A program made the position numbers and the translations under genes. Below the pieces are notes generated by a model. The model made no database searches, was not told the DNA's origin, and saw only the letters and a program-made list of their open reading frames with translations. 64,000 nt of DNA from an uncultured Lachnospiraceae bacterium (GTDB taxonomy: Bacteria; Bacillota; Clostridia; Lachnospirales; Lachnospiraceae): NCBI GenBank assembly GCA_947623185.1, contig CANQGL010000004.1:1-64000 (forward strand), read 5' to 3'. This document shows positions 35,895-44,697 of the stretch, piece by piece (the stretch's first letter is position 1; each line of letters opens with the position of its first letter).

Positions 35895-37220
35895 TTACTG
35901 TCCGGCCTCCGCTTTCTCCCTGCGCTTTTTCTCGACCTGCGCGGAGAGCAGCTTATCCAGGTAGACGGACTTGAACTGCTTGCTGGCGAGCGCCTGCTTT
36001 GCCGGCGGCAGATTCAGGATGACCGACAGGAGCGCGGCCATGGCCCTGTGGTTGGCGAACGCCTCGTTGTCGAAGATCAGGTTTTGCAGCGTTCCCTTCT
36101 CGATCGCCTGCAGAACGAAACGGTGCGTGTTGTTGACCGGCGTAATGATCTGGATCGGGCGCTTTTCGAGCATGATCGTCTTGGTCGGGCAGTTGCGCGC
36201 GCAGACGCCGCAGCCAAGGCAGATCTCGCGGTTTAAGACCGGGCGCTTTTTATGCGTCGTTTCGTCCTCCACCATGGAGATCGCCAGCACCGGACATACC
36301 TTCGCGCACTTTCCGCATCCCACGCAGCTGTCCATGCAGCCCTCTTTTCCGATGTTCGGGATGTAGTTGGTCGTGGCGACCGGCTGCATGGGGGCGAACC
36401 GTCTTGCCGCCTGCAGCGCCTCGCAGCAGCATCCGCAGCAGTTGCAGATGAACGCCGGATCTTCCCGCACGTTCTCTCCGATCTGGACCAGATTGGCCGC
36501 GTAGGAGCGCTCGAGCACATCCTTCGCTTCCTCCTTGGAGATCAGGCGGGCGTAGCCGCCGTGTTCGGAGATCGAACGAGCCACGTTCCCAAACGTCAGG
36601 CAGACGTCCCACGGCGCGTTGATCTCGCAGGGATGGCCCTCGTGGTACGCCTTATGGCGGCAGTAGCAGAGACCGACCCCGATGTAGTCGGCTTCTTCGA
36701 TGATATGGGTCGCGCGCTCATAATCGAGGATGTGGTTCATATGCTCGTTCGTCAGGACCGGCTCCTGCACGAAAACGCGCCCCAGCTTCGTCTCGGTCGC
36801 GAAGAACAGATCCTTGACGAAGTCCTCCTCGACGTTCATGTACTGATAATAAAGCTGGCTTAAATATTTCTGATCGATGTCTCCGCGCGTGCGCATGAGC
36901 GCGAACTCGATAAATCCGGCCATTGGCGGCGGCATTACGAATTTACGGACGCCGTTGTGCTCCGAATCCACCAGCAGCGCCTTTTCGCAGAGATGATCCA
37001 GCACCTTTTCCGCCTTCGCCTCCGACGTGTTCCAGATACGCGCCGCGCGCTTGATCGTAAACGGACGCACGGGCAGAAGCGACATGACCCGCGCTTCTTT
37101 TTCCGTAAAAAGCACCTGCAGGATCTTATAGAAGGTCTCCGACGCGGGCGCTCCCTGCGTGAACCAGTTGATCCGCTCTTCCAGGCTCTTATACGCGTCT
37201 TTTGTTGTAAGATGTCCCAT
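35895..37220 (-). CDS. 4Fe-4S ferredoxin-domain protein with N-terminal winged-helix-like region
   Basis: Protein of 441 aa. Residues about 40-95 look like a winged helix (EARVMSLLPVRPFTIKRAARIWNTSEAKAEKVLDHLCEKALLV). The middle has Cys-rich GLCYCRHKAYHEGHPC and ICNCCGCCCEAL. Then come two classical [4Fe-4S] motifs, CVGCGKCAKVCPVLAI and CLGCGVCARNCPTKTI. A basic helical tail ends the chain. Similar proteins are found in anaerobes as electron-transfer or redox-sensing proteins of unknown role. ATG 37220 follows GGACGGAG; the track start is 22 codons early. It heads the co-directional run to MFS, regulator and cysteine desulfidase. Confidence 0.8.
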   Translation of the reverse strand: MGHLTTKDAYKSLEERINWFTQGAPASETFYKILQVLFTEKEARVMSLLPVRPFTIKRAARIWNTSEAKAEKVLDHLCEKALLVDSEHNGVRKFVMPPPMAGFIEFALMRTRGDIDQKYLSQLYYQYMNVEEDFVKDLFFATETKLGRVFVQEPVLTNEHMNHILDYERATHIIEEADYIGVGLCYCRHKAYHEGHPCEINAPWDVCLTFGNVARSISEHGGYARLISKEEAKDVLERSYAANLVQIGENVREDPAFICNCCGCCCEALQAARRFAPMQPVATTNYIPNIGKEGCMDSCVGCGKCAKVCPVLAISMVEDETTHKKRPVLNREICLGCGVCARNCPTKTIMLEKRPIQIITPVNNTHRFVLQAIEKGTLQNLIFDNEAFANHRAMAALLSVILNLPPAKQALASKQFKSVYLDKLLSAQVEKKRREKAEAGQ

Positions 37221-37395
37221 TTCTCCGTCCTTTCCGCGGCGTCCCGCAGCCGCCCGCCCGAAGCCCGATGCGCCGCTATGCCGCATCTCTCCGCGCTTTT
37301 CTGCTCCCCGGGGCCGCCGTCTCTGATTCTTTAAATCAAGTTTACCACTTTCCTTTTCTTTTTCCTAGATTTTTTCATTTTTTTCCGCAAAAATA

Positions 37396-37424
37396 TTGCA
37401 GGTTGCAAAATAAGTAATTATAAT
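37396..37424 (+). promoter_or_regulatory. Promoter of ilvE
   Basis: TTGCAG, 17-base spacer, TATAAT, about 30 bases before the ilvE ATG. The preceding 37221-37395 is a GC-rich then AT-rich stretch with no other feature I can support. Confidence 0.85.
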
Positions 37425-37456
37425 AGTGAAAAAAGAATTGACTGGAGGAGATTCCT

Positions 37457-38482
37457 ATGGCTAAGAAAGATATCGATTGGGCAAATATCGGGTTCGGTTA
37501 CAGACAGACCGATTACAGATATGTTTCCAATTACAAAAACGGAGCGTGGGATGAGGGCGGTCTGACGACCGATCCGACGATCACCATGAGCGAGTGCGCC
37601 TGCGTTCTTCAGTACTCCCAGAGCTGCTTCGAGGGCCTGAAGGCTTACACCACCCAGGACGGCCACATCGTGACCTTCCGTCCGGACCTCAACGCCGAGC
37701 GTATGTTCAACTCCGCCAAGAGGCTCGAGATGCCGTCCTTCCCGAAGGACCGCTTTGTAGACGCCGTCACGCAGGTCGTCGCCGCGAACGAGGACTATGT
37801 TCCGCCTTACGGCTCCGGCGCTACGCTCTATATCCGTCCGTTCATGTTCGGCTCCGATTCGATCATCGGCGTAAAGCCCGCGAACGAATATCAGTTCCGT
37901 ATCTTTACGACCCCGGTCGGCCCGTACTTTAAGGGCGGCGCAAAGCCGATCACGATCCGCGTCAGCGATTTTGACCGCGCGGCGCCCCACGGCACCGGCC
38001 ATATCAAAGCGGGACTGAACTACGCGATGAGCCTCCACGCGATCGTGGACGCGCACAATCAGGGCTTTGACGAGAACATGTATCTCGACCCCGCGACCAG
38101 AACGAAGGTCGAGGAGACCGGCGGCGCGAACTTCATCTTCGTCACGAAGGACAACACCGTCGTGACCCCGAAGTCCGGCAGCATCCTTCCGTCGATCACC
38201 CGCCGCTCGCTGCTCTATGTGGCGGAGCACTATCTCGGCTTAAAGACCGAGGAGCGTGAGGTCCTGTTCGACGAGGTCAAGGACTTCGCGGAGTGCGGAC
38301 TGTGCGGCACGGCGGCCGTCGTCTCTCCGGTCGGAAAGATCAACGACCACGGCAAGGAGATCTGCCTGCCGAGCGGTATGGAAAAGATGGGCCCGGTCAT
38401 CCAGGAGCTCTACGATACCCTGACCGGCATCCAGATGGGACGCATCGAAGCGCCCGAAGGCTGGATCCATGTGATCAAATAA
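37457..38482 (+). CDS. ilvE: Branched-chain amino acid aminotransferase
   Basis: PLP-dependent class IV aminotransferase of 341 aa that makes or breaks down Leu, Ile and Val with 2-oxoglutarate as partner. Recognisable are YSQSCFEGLKAYTTQDGHIVTFRPDLNAERM, GSGATLYIRPFMFGSD, the PLP-lysine region GTGHIKAGLNYAMSLHA, EETGGANFIFV and ECGLCGTAAVVSPVGKI. GGAGGAG precedes the ATG. It is a single-gene unit with its own promoter and terminator; no T-box or attenuator is visible. Confidence 0.95.
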   Translation: MAKKDIDWANIGFGYRQTDYRYVSNYKNGAWDEGGLTTDPTITMSECACVLQYSQSCFEGLKAYTTQDGHIVTFRPDLNAERMFNSAKRLEMPSFPKDRFVDAVTQVVAANEDYVPPYGSGATLYIRPFMFGSDSIIGVKPANEYQFRIFTTPVGPYFKGGAKPITIRVSDFDRAAPHGTGHIKAGLNYAMSLHAIVDAHNQGFDENMYLDPATRTKVEETGGANFIFVTKDNTVVTPKSGSILPSITRRSLLYVAEHYLGLKTEEREVLFDEVKDFAECGLCGTAAVVSPVGKINDHGKEICLPSGMEKMGPVIQELYDTLTGIQMGRIEAPEGWIHVIK

Positions 38483-38496
38483 CCGATATATATAGT

Positions 38497-38530
38497 ACGG
38501 CGGCGGGAACGGTTCCCGCCGCCGTTTTCT
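38497..38530 (+). terminator. Terminator of ilvE
   Basis: GC-rich stem (CGGCGGCGGGA and TCCCGCCGCCG, ACGGT loop) followed by TTTTCTTTTG. Confidence 0.88.
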
Positions 38531-38544
38531 TTTGAACTTCCGTT

Positions 38545-39885
38545 TTAGTCCTTTTCCGCCAGGATCGCGTCGTACGCCTTATCCATACCGTCCTCTGTGA
38601 TGAGCCGGTACCACTTCTCCACCTCCGGCAGCAGTTCCGTCAGATCCTCTCCCCAGTAATCCGTTCTCTTTAAGATATCGGCCACGGAAGCGGTCTTCAT
38701 GAAGCTCATGATCTCCTCGCCGTCGTTCGCTTCGTCAGTGCGGTAGAACGCGATCAGAGCCGCGAGCGAGAATATCAGCGCGTGCGGATAGTTTCCGGTC
38801 TTCTCCTTATACTCCAGGATCGTCGGCAGCACCCTTGCTTTGAACTTGGAGACGGAATTCAGCGCGATCGACAGGAGCAGGTGCCGGATAAACGGGTTGG
38901 AGAAACGCTCGAGCACGGCCGCGCCGAACGCCCGGTTGTCCTCGGTGTCCCCGATTGTCGGGATGATCTCCTCAAAGATGCATTTCTTAAGCAGCGCCGA
39001 CACTTTCGGATCCTTCATGCACTCTCCCACCGTCTCGAGACCGTACAGTCTCGCGCCGAGGACCATGGAGGTATGCGCGCCGTTTAGGATGCGCACTTTT
39101 CTCTTTTTGTACGGATCGACGTTGTCGGTCCAGACCACGTTGTAGCCCGCTTTCTGAAGCGGAAGCTCATCCTCGTGGTTCCCCTGGATGACCCAGAGAT
39201 GGAAGATCTCCGCGGTATCCATCATATTGTCCTGTTCGCCGATCCGTTCGCAGAGCGCCGCGTGCTCGTCGCGCGGGAAACCGGTCACGATCCGGTCGAC
39301 CAGCGTCGAGCAGAAATCGTTCTCGTTTTTCAGCCAGTTTTTAAAGTCCTCGCCGAGTTCCCAGAGATCGGCGTACTGTAAGCAGCATTTTTCAAGCTCT
39401 TCGCCGTTGTGGTCGATCAGCTCGCAGGAAAGAATGATAAAGCCGCGGAGCCCGAGCTGAAAGCGCTTATAAAGAAGCTGTGTGAGCTTTCCGGGGAAGG
39501 AGACCGCCGGGGTATCCGTAAACCGGTTTCCCGCGACAAATTCGATCCCCGCTTCCGTCGTGTTGGAAACGATAAAACGGAAATCGGGATTTTCCGCCAG
39601 CTTCATGTAGCCCTCAAAATCTTCATACGGGTTCACACAGCGCGAGATCACGCTGATATGCGTGTGCTCGTCGACGACCTGTCCGTTGTCGATCCCCCGC
39701 AGAAACAGGTTGTACTCGCAGTTCTGCTTCATCAGCATGTCGCACATTCCCTTTGCGATCGGCTGCACCACGACCACCGAGCCGTCAAACAGTCCCTTAT
39801 CCGTCAGTTTCTGGAAAAAATAATCAACAAATCCGCGGAGAAAACCGCCTTCGCCAAACTGAATCACTGTTTCTTTTCGTTCCAT
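38545..39885 (-). CDS. uxaB: Tagaturonate reductase (altronate oxidoreductase) family protein
   Basis: Polyol dehydrogenase-family enzyme of 446 aa. UxaB reduces D-tagaturonate to D-altronate with NADH in galacturonate breakdown. The N-terminal motif VIQFGEGGFLRGFVDYF binds NAD. Family regions include DNVDPYKKRKVRILNGAHTSMV and GDTEDNRAFGAAVLERFSNPFIRH. No uxaA, uxaC or kdg gene is near, which is unusual for an uronate pathway, so its true substrate may be another keto-uronate. ATG 39885 follows AAAGGA; the track start would overlap the preceding gene. It lies after the metallophosphoesterase gene on the same strand. Confidence 0.88.
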   Translation of the reverse strand: MERKETVIQFGEGGFLRGFVDYFFQKLTDKGLFDGSVVVVQPIAKGMCDMLMKQNCEYNLFLRGIDNGQVVDEHTHISVISRCVNPYEDFEGYMKLAENPDFRFIVSNTTEAGIEFVAGNRFTDTPAVSFPGKLTQLLYKRFQLGLRGFIILSCELIDHNGEELEKCCLQYADLWELGEDFKNWLKNENDFCSTLVDRIVTGFPRDEHAALCERIGEQDNMMDTAEIFHLWVIQGNHEDELPLQKAGYNVVWTDNVDPYKKRKVRILNGAHTSMVLGARLYGLETVGECMKDPKVSALLKKCIFEEIIPTIGDTEDNRAFGAAVLERFSNPFIRHLLLSIALNSVSKFKARVLPTILEYKEKTGNYPHALIFSLAALIAFYRTDEANDGEEIMSFMKTASVADILKRTDYWGEDLTELLPEVEKWYRLITEDGMDKAYDAILAEKD

Positions 39886-39941
39886 AGCTTCAGATCCTTT
39901 CTCTTTCTTTGTATGAAAAAGCCGCTTAAACGGCAGTTCCG

Positions 39942-41843
39942 TCACTTTCTGATCGTATAGCTGTCCAGTTCCTCGACCGATCCGTCCCGGTCCTGATAAG
40001 TGGTGACCTCCATGGCGGTATCCGACACTTCCACCAGCGTCATGGCCGCACAGTGCTCTTCGTCAGCAAACGCCACATAGTCATGATCCGCATTGAGGAT
40101 GTCATAACATTTGCTGCCCGTCGAGGAACCCAGCGTGAAGTAGACGGTCCCCGCGGTCCCGTCTTCGGCGGGCCGGTCTCCGTCCATGACTTTGGAGCGG
40201 GTATAGATATGGTCGTGACCCGAGAATACGGCGTCCACCCCGGCCTCGCGGAACATGTCGGCGTATTCCCCGCGCGCGCTGCGGATGGACTTCTCATCCG
40301 AATGTCTTCCCGCGGAGAAGAAGGAATAGTGAAGAGCCGCCACCGTCCAGACCGGTTCGCCGTAGCGCTCCGCGCACTCTTTCCTCGCCTTCTCGATGAA
40401 CTCCGCGTGTTCGCTCACATGATCGTTGTTGGTATTTAAGCAGACGAAAAGCGTATTGCCGCGGGAGAACCAGTAGTCGCCGCTCATGTCGCCCGACGTG
40501 TCTTCCGTTTCATCGTCCACGTTCGGGAAGAAAAAGTAGCGGCTGAACAGCTCGCTCTTCTTCTCATGGTTCCCCACGACCGCCGCCAGAGGGACCGTCT
40601 TTAAAAGCGGCATGCTCATATAATAGCGGAACGGTTCCGGATCGTCGTCGGAATCGGACTGGTCCCCCAGTGACAGCACGAAGCGGGGCGTTCCCTTCTC
40701 CGAAAGGCTCTCCGCAAGGCGCTGATACGTCTCGCGCGCGTCCGGTCCCTCGCCGACGCGGATCTGCGGATCCCCGTGGCACAGGAAGAAAAAGTTCTCG
40801 TCTCTTTCCGGCACGTTAAACGTATGGATGTCGGAGGGATCCGCATCCACCGCCCGGTAAATGTAGTCTCCGGGCTCCAGCCCGCCGATCACCGCGCGGT
40901 AAGTGCAGTAACCCGTGTCCTCGTCCGAATAGACCTCATCCGCGGGGTATCGAACCGCTCCGTCCGTAAAATCGGTCCCGTTCCCGGCTTCCACCTGCAC
41001 ATACGCGTCCCTTCCGGCAGGTCCCTGCCATGTGACGAGCATCTCCGATTCATCCGAGCCCGCTCCGAGGCACAGCGTGTCGTTCCGCAGCGCGCTCGCG
41101 ATGGCCGATCCGGAGGCCAGGTCCCCAAGTTCAAAATAAATATCCGAGCTGTCCTCGTTGTCCTGATGCAGCTCTACTGCAAGTATGTTTTCGCCTTCCC
41201 GAAGCAGGGACTCATCCAGCGTGAACGTCTCCGTATCCGGGTCTACGCGCACTTCGTCACAACCGTAGGAGACGGGCGACGGATATCCGTCATCCGGTGT
41301 GTTTCCCTCGAAGATGACCTGCCCGTTGAGATAGACGATCACCGCGTCGTCATAGGTAATATCCGCGTACAGCGAAGTCCCCGTATCTTCGGCATCCGCC
41401 GTGAACGAAAGGCGGAAAAAATAAACGGGAAGCGCATCGCCGTTCGGAAGATAATGTCTCAGATAAACGTCCGGGCGCTCGTCGCCGACTTTTTCCAGTC
41501 TCCCCTTATTGGCCCCGAAGCTGCCCGAAGCGGCGAGCCAACCCGAGTCGTCAAAGTCGGCCTCCGTCCAGCTTCCGTCCGTGATCCCGTCTATCCGGGC
41601 CGGATCGTCCGTGTACCGCCAGACCCGCTCATCCGCCGACAGGATCTCCGTCAGTGTAGGAAGCGGCTCTTTTTCCGTGTTTTCGATACTTTCCCCGGAA
41701 GCGGTCTCCGCGGGAGCGGTCATCGTCGGGGCGGTCTCCGTCGGAGCGCTGCCGCTCCTGCCTGTCCCACACCCGGACAGGCACAGTGCGGCCGAAAGGA
41801 CCAGAAGCAGGATACGGAATTTTTCTTTTATCGTCTTCACCAT
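39942..41843 (-). CDS. Secreted metallophosphoesterase lipoprotein (purple acid phosphatase-like)
   Basis: Lipoprotein of 633 aa; signal peptide with lipobox LSGC, then a Thr/Glu/Ala-rich linker. Residues about 65-225 form a galactose-binding-like beta sandwich (SWTEADFDDSGWLAA, YDDAVIVYLNGQVIF). A short FnIII-like domain as in purple acid phosphatases follows (ESEMLVTWQGPAGRDAYVQVE). The catalytic domain from about 340 has CHGDPQ, LGDQSD, VGNHE, LHYSFFS and GHDHIYTRS metal-ligand motifs. It likely hydrolyses phosphate esters outside the cell. TTTAGGAGG precedes the ATG. Confidence 0.88.
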   Translation of the reverse strand: MVKTIKEKFRILLLVLSAALCLSGCGTGRSGSAPTETAPTMTAPAETASGESIENTEKEPLPTLTEILSADERVWRYTDDPARIDGITDGSWTEADFDDSGWLAASGSFGANKGRLEKVGDERPDVYLRHYLPNGDALPVYFFRLSFTADAEDTGTSLYADITYDDAVIVYLNGQVIFEGNTPDDGYPSPVSYGCDEVRVDPDTETFTLDESLLREGENILAVELHQDNEDSSDIYFELGDLASGSAIASALRNDTLCLGAGSDESEMLVTWQGPAGRDAYVQVEAGNGTDFTDGAVRYPADEVYSDEDTGYCTYRAVIGGLEPGDYIYRAVDADPSDIHTFNVPERDENFFFLCHGDPQIRVGEGPDARETYQRLAESLSEKGTPRFVLSLGDQSDSDDDPEPFRYYMSMPLLKTVPLAAVVGNHEKKSELFSRYFFFPNVDDETEDTSGDMSGDYWFSRGNTLFVCLNTNNDHVSEHAEFIEKARKECAERYGEPVWTVAALHYSFFSAGRHSDEKSIRSARGEYADMFREAGVDAVFSGHDHIYTRSKVMDGDRPAEDGTAGTVYFTLGSSTGSKCYDILNADHDYVAFADEEHCAAMTLVEVSDTAMEVTTYQDRDGSVEELDSYTIRK

Positions 41844-41884
41844 ATTCCTCCTAAAGGGAAACCGGCCGGGTCATCCCCGGCCCG

Positions 41885-42844
41885 TCACAGTCTTTCCTCG
41901 ATCAGCCCGATCAGCCCGTCCATGGTCTCCGCCTCGTTGATCTCGTTTCGCAGAGCCGCCGAATTCGGAAAACCGGAGGTGTACCAGGCCACATGCTTGC
42001 GCATCTCGAGCACGGCAGTCCGCTCTCCCTTAAACTCCGCCATCATCTTCGCATGGCGCGCGATCATCGCTTTTACTTCGCCCGCGGACGGCTTCGGAAG
42101 CAGTTCGCCCGTATCAAGATATGCCGTGATCCGGCGGAATATCCACGGATCTCCCTTCGCGCCCCGGCCGACCATGACCCCGGCGCAACCGGTCTCCGCA
42201 AGCATCCGCTCCGCGTCCTGCGGCGTCGCGATATCGCCGTTTCCGATCACCGGGATCCCGACGGCCTCCCGGACCCGGCGGATGATGTCCCAGTCAGCCT
42301 TCCCGGAATAGTACTGCTCTCTCGTCCGCCCGTGCACCGCGACCGCCGCGGCGCCGCTCTGCTCCGCGATCTTCGCGATCTCCACGGCGTTGACGGAATC
42401 ATCGTCGAATCCCTTGCGGATCTTGACCGTCACCGGCTTTTTTACGGCCTTCGCGACGGCCGATATGATCTCTCCCGCCAGTTTCGGGTTTTTCATAAGG
42501 GCCGAGCCCTCGCCGTTCTTTACGATCTTCGGCACCGGACAGCCCATGTTGATATCGAAGATATCGTAGGGGCCCTCCTCCAGCCTGGCCGCGATCCCGG
42601 CCATGATCCCCGGATCCGACCCGAAAAGCTGCAGGGAGACCGGCCGTTCGCGTCCGTCCACGGCGAGCAGCTCCCCCGAGTTTTTGTTCTTATAGAGGAT
42701 CGCCTTGGCGCTCACCATCTCCATGCAGACCAGACCGCATCCCTGTTCGCGGCAGAGGATGCGGTACGGAAGATCCGTGACGCCCGCCATGGGCGCCAGG
42801 ATCACATTGTTTTCAAGCTCCACGGTCCCGATCCGGAGCCTCAT
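41885..42844 (-). CDS. dusB: tRNA-dihydrouridine synthase
   Basis: FMN enzyme of 319 aa that reduces uridines in the tRNA D-loop. It shows APMAGVTDLPYRILCREQGCGLVCMEMVSA, the catalytic cysteine in DINMGCPVPKIVKNGEGSALMKNP, KKPVTVKIRKGFDD, VHGRTREQYYSGKADW and GNGDIATPQDA with GVMVGRGAKGDPWIF for the phosphate site. Start ATG 42844 forms an ATGA overlap with the stop of the wall-binding gene; the track start lies within that gene. Confidence 0.95.
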   Translation of the reverse strand: MRLRIGTVELENNVILAPMAGVTDLPYRILCREQGCGLVCMEMVSAKAILYKNKNSGELLAVDGRERPVSLQLFGSDPGIMAGIAARLEEGPYDIFDINMGCPVPKIVKNGEGSALMKNPKLAGEIISAVAKAVKKPVTVKIRKGFDDDSVNAVEIAKIAEQSGAAAVAVHGRTREQYYSGKADWDIIRRVREAVGIPVIGNGDIATPQDAERMLAETGCAGVMVGRGAKGDPWIFRRITAYLDTGELLPKPSAGEVKAMIARHAKMMAEFKGERTAVLEMRKHVAWYTSGFPNSAALRNEINEAETMDGLIGLIEERL

Positions 42845-43575
42845 TGGATCATGACTCCTTCCGCGTTCACATAACGGCTGTCCGGGGTATAGGTGTTCGT
42901 CAGCATGACGCCCGAATAATTGTCCAGATAATACCACAGCCCCTGTGAATTGACCCAGCCGTATGCCATCGTTCCATCCGAATTCAGGAAATAATATTTT
43001 CCGTTCTTAAGAAGCCAGCCCGTCTGCATAGCTCCCGTGCTGTTGAGATAATACCAGTTGTCGTTGACCCGCTGAAAGCCCGTCAGCATGATCCCGTACA
43101 TATCAAGGAGATAATATTTGCCGTCCACATACGCCCATTCGCTCGAGACCGGCTGCCCGTCCGGCTTTAAAAGCCGCCAGCGGCCGTCCGGGAGCTGTTC
43201 CCATGTTCCGCCCTGATAGGTACTGTAAATATAGAGCGTGATGTCCTCCAGGCGGGCAAGCTCCTGCGCTTCTTCCGATCCGGGGCCTCTCGCATAGATC
43301 CCGCTCTCGATACTGTCCCGGTTGTTCATGGGATTTCCGGTCGCGTAGCCGGGGCCGACGGTCTCCAGGCCGCTGCTCCAGCCCGTATCGTAGGCCGGAT
43401 TGTTATAATTCGGATAATATCCGGGACCGTAGTTCGCGTCCGGATAATAATATCCGTAGGAAGAGCTGTTGTAGTAATATTCCGGATACGGCTCGATATA
43501 GCCGAAAGCCGTCAAAGTCAGGCATGCGGTCAGAAAAACGGCTGCCGCGGCCGCGATCTTTCCCTTATTTTTCAT
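42841..43575 (-). CDS. Secreted cell wall-binding repeat protein
   Basis: Exported protein of 244 aa: a signal peptide (IAAAAAVFLTACLTLTAFG), a Tyr/Pro/Asn-rich region to about residue 70, a linker, then about five choline-binding-type (CW_binding_1) repeats from residue 120 (GRWRLLKPDGQPVSSEWAYVDGKYYLL, NWYYLNSTGAMQTGW, KYYFLNSDGTMAYGW, LWYYLDNYSGVMLTN). It has no catalytic domain, so it may be a structural surface protein. The start overlaps the end of the DUF6145 gene by 11 bases and the end overlaps dusB. Confidence 0.85.
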   Translation of the reverse strand: MKNKGKIAAAAAVFLTACLTLTAFGYIEPYPEYYYNSSSYGYYYPDANYGPGYYPNYNNPAYDTGWSSGLETVGPGYATGNPMNNRDSIESGIYARGPGSEEAQELARLEDITLYIYSTYQGGTWEQLPDGRWRLLKPDGQPVSSEWAYVDGKYYLLDMYGIMLTGFQRVNDNWYYLNSTGAMQTGWLLKNGKYYFLNSDGTMAYGWVNSQGLWYYLDNYSGVMLTNTYTPDSRYVNAEGVMIQ

Positions 43576-43948
43576 CTCCGTTGTTCTCCTTGATCTCTTC
43601 TCCCAGGCAGGTCACGCGGTAATACAGTTCCAGCGCCTCCAGAAGCTCGCGTTTCTCTTTCTGGTACTGCCGGATCTTAAGCTCGCTCCCGATCTCGTCG
43701 AACAGGTAATCCCCGTCGTCGACGCTGACCTTAAACTGCAGCTCCCCATCCGGAGCGAACTCCAGCGTCAGCACACCGCCTACGTCCTCGGTAAACAGCA
43801 CGCACATGATCTTCAGTTCTTTTTGGATCTCCTCCGGGAGCGCCTGAAACCGGTCGTTAAAATAATATTTCTGTTCATAGGAGCTGGCCCCGCAGAGCAC
43901 GGTGTTTCCGGAAGGAACTCCGCTCCCGATCCTGCCGTCTCCGTTCAT
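43565..43948 (-). CDS. DUF6145 family protein
   Basis: Small acidic cytoplasmic protein of 127 aa, with GASSYEQKYYFNDRFQALPEEIQKELKIMCVLFTEDVGGVLTLEF and a helical, charged C-terminus. It resembles the uncharacterised DUF6145 family seen in Lachnospiraceae; function unknown. ATG 43948 overlaps the stop of the kinase-like gene (ATGA), which argues against the longer track start. The wall-binding gene starts inside its 3' end, so the three genes are tightly coupled. Confidence 0.75.
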   Translation of the reverse strand: MNGDGRIGSGVPSGNTVLCGASSYEQKYYFNDRFQALPEEIQKELKIMCVLFTEDVGGVLTLEFAPDGELQFKVSVDDGDYLFDEIGSELKIRQYQKEKRELLEALELYYRVTCLGEEIKENNGDEK

Positions 43949-44577
43949 CGCCCGATCAGCCCCCGTGTTTTCAGATAATCGACGATGCACTCCACGCACC
44001 CGTCGACTCCGATCTTGGCGGAATTGATGATCAGATCGTAGTTGTCCAGCGCTTCCCAGTCCTTCCCGGTGTAGTATCGGTGATAGTCGCGCCGCTCGCG
44101 GTCCATGCGGCGGATGTTCTTGGGGACTTCCTCATCCGCATAATAGCCTTTGGCTTTGATCCGCTCGATCCTGGCCTCCATGTCGGAATAGATGAAGACG
44201 CGCACCAGGTTCTCCGTCCCGGCCAGGACGTAATCCGCGCAGCGGCCGATAATGATGCAGGACTCCTCCTGCGCCAGCCGCCGGATCACCGAGGACTGAA
44301 AACGGAACAGGTTATCCGCGGATACCAGATCCGATCCGAGAGAAGGCGCGCTGTTCTCCGGGATCAAGGACTGGACGATCTTGTAGAGCAGACGGTTGCC
44401 CGCCCGTTCATCCGCGAGATGGAAATAGCTTTCGCGGATCCCGCTCTCGTCCGAGGTCATTTTCAGGATCTCCTTATCGTAAACGTCAAGTCCCAGCTTT
44501 TTTCCGAGCTTCTTGCCGATCTCGGCTCCGCCGCTCCCGTACTGGCGGCCGATCGTAATGATAAGATTCTTCCCCAT
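43945..44577 (-). CDS. Cytidylate kinase-like family protein
   Basis: P-loop protein of 210 aa in the cytidylate_kin-like family. The N-terminal P-loop region reads IITIGRQYGSGGAEIGKKLGKKLG; then CIIIGRCADYVLAG and RRDYHRYYTGKDW follow. It lacks the strict Walker A GxGxxGKS, so substrate and activity are uncertain; true CMP kinase is usually encoded elsewhere. Such proteins are frequent in Clostridia. GGAGGAGGCGTC precedes the ATG. Confidence 0.8.
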   Translation of the reverse strand: MGKNLIITIGRQYGSGGAEIGKKLGKKLGLDVYDKEILKMTSDESGIRESYFHLADERAGNRLLYKIVQSLIPENSAPSLGSDLVSADNLFRFQSSVIRRLAQEESCIIIGRCADYVLAGTENLVRVFIYSDMEARIERIKAKGYYADEEVPKNIRRMDRERRDYHRYYTGKDWEALDNYDLIINSAKIGVDGCVECIVDYLKTRGLIGR

Positions 44578-44611
44578 ATCCGACGCCTCCTCCTGTGTAA
44601 TGATTTGATAA

Positions 44612-44640
44612 GTCTATATTATCATACCCGGCGGGTAATT
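44612..44640 (-). promoter_or_regulatory. Probable promoter of the kinase-like/DUF6145/wall-binding/dusB run
   Basis: On the minus strand TTAAAA, 17-base spacer, TAATAT, about 40 bases before the kinase-like ATG. It is a moderate match in an AT-rich gap. Confidence 0.5.
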
Positions 44641-44697
44641 TTAAGTCTTTTTTGATAATCTTTATAAACTTTCTAAATTTTTAGCATCCGGCGGCGC

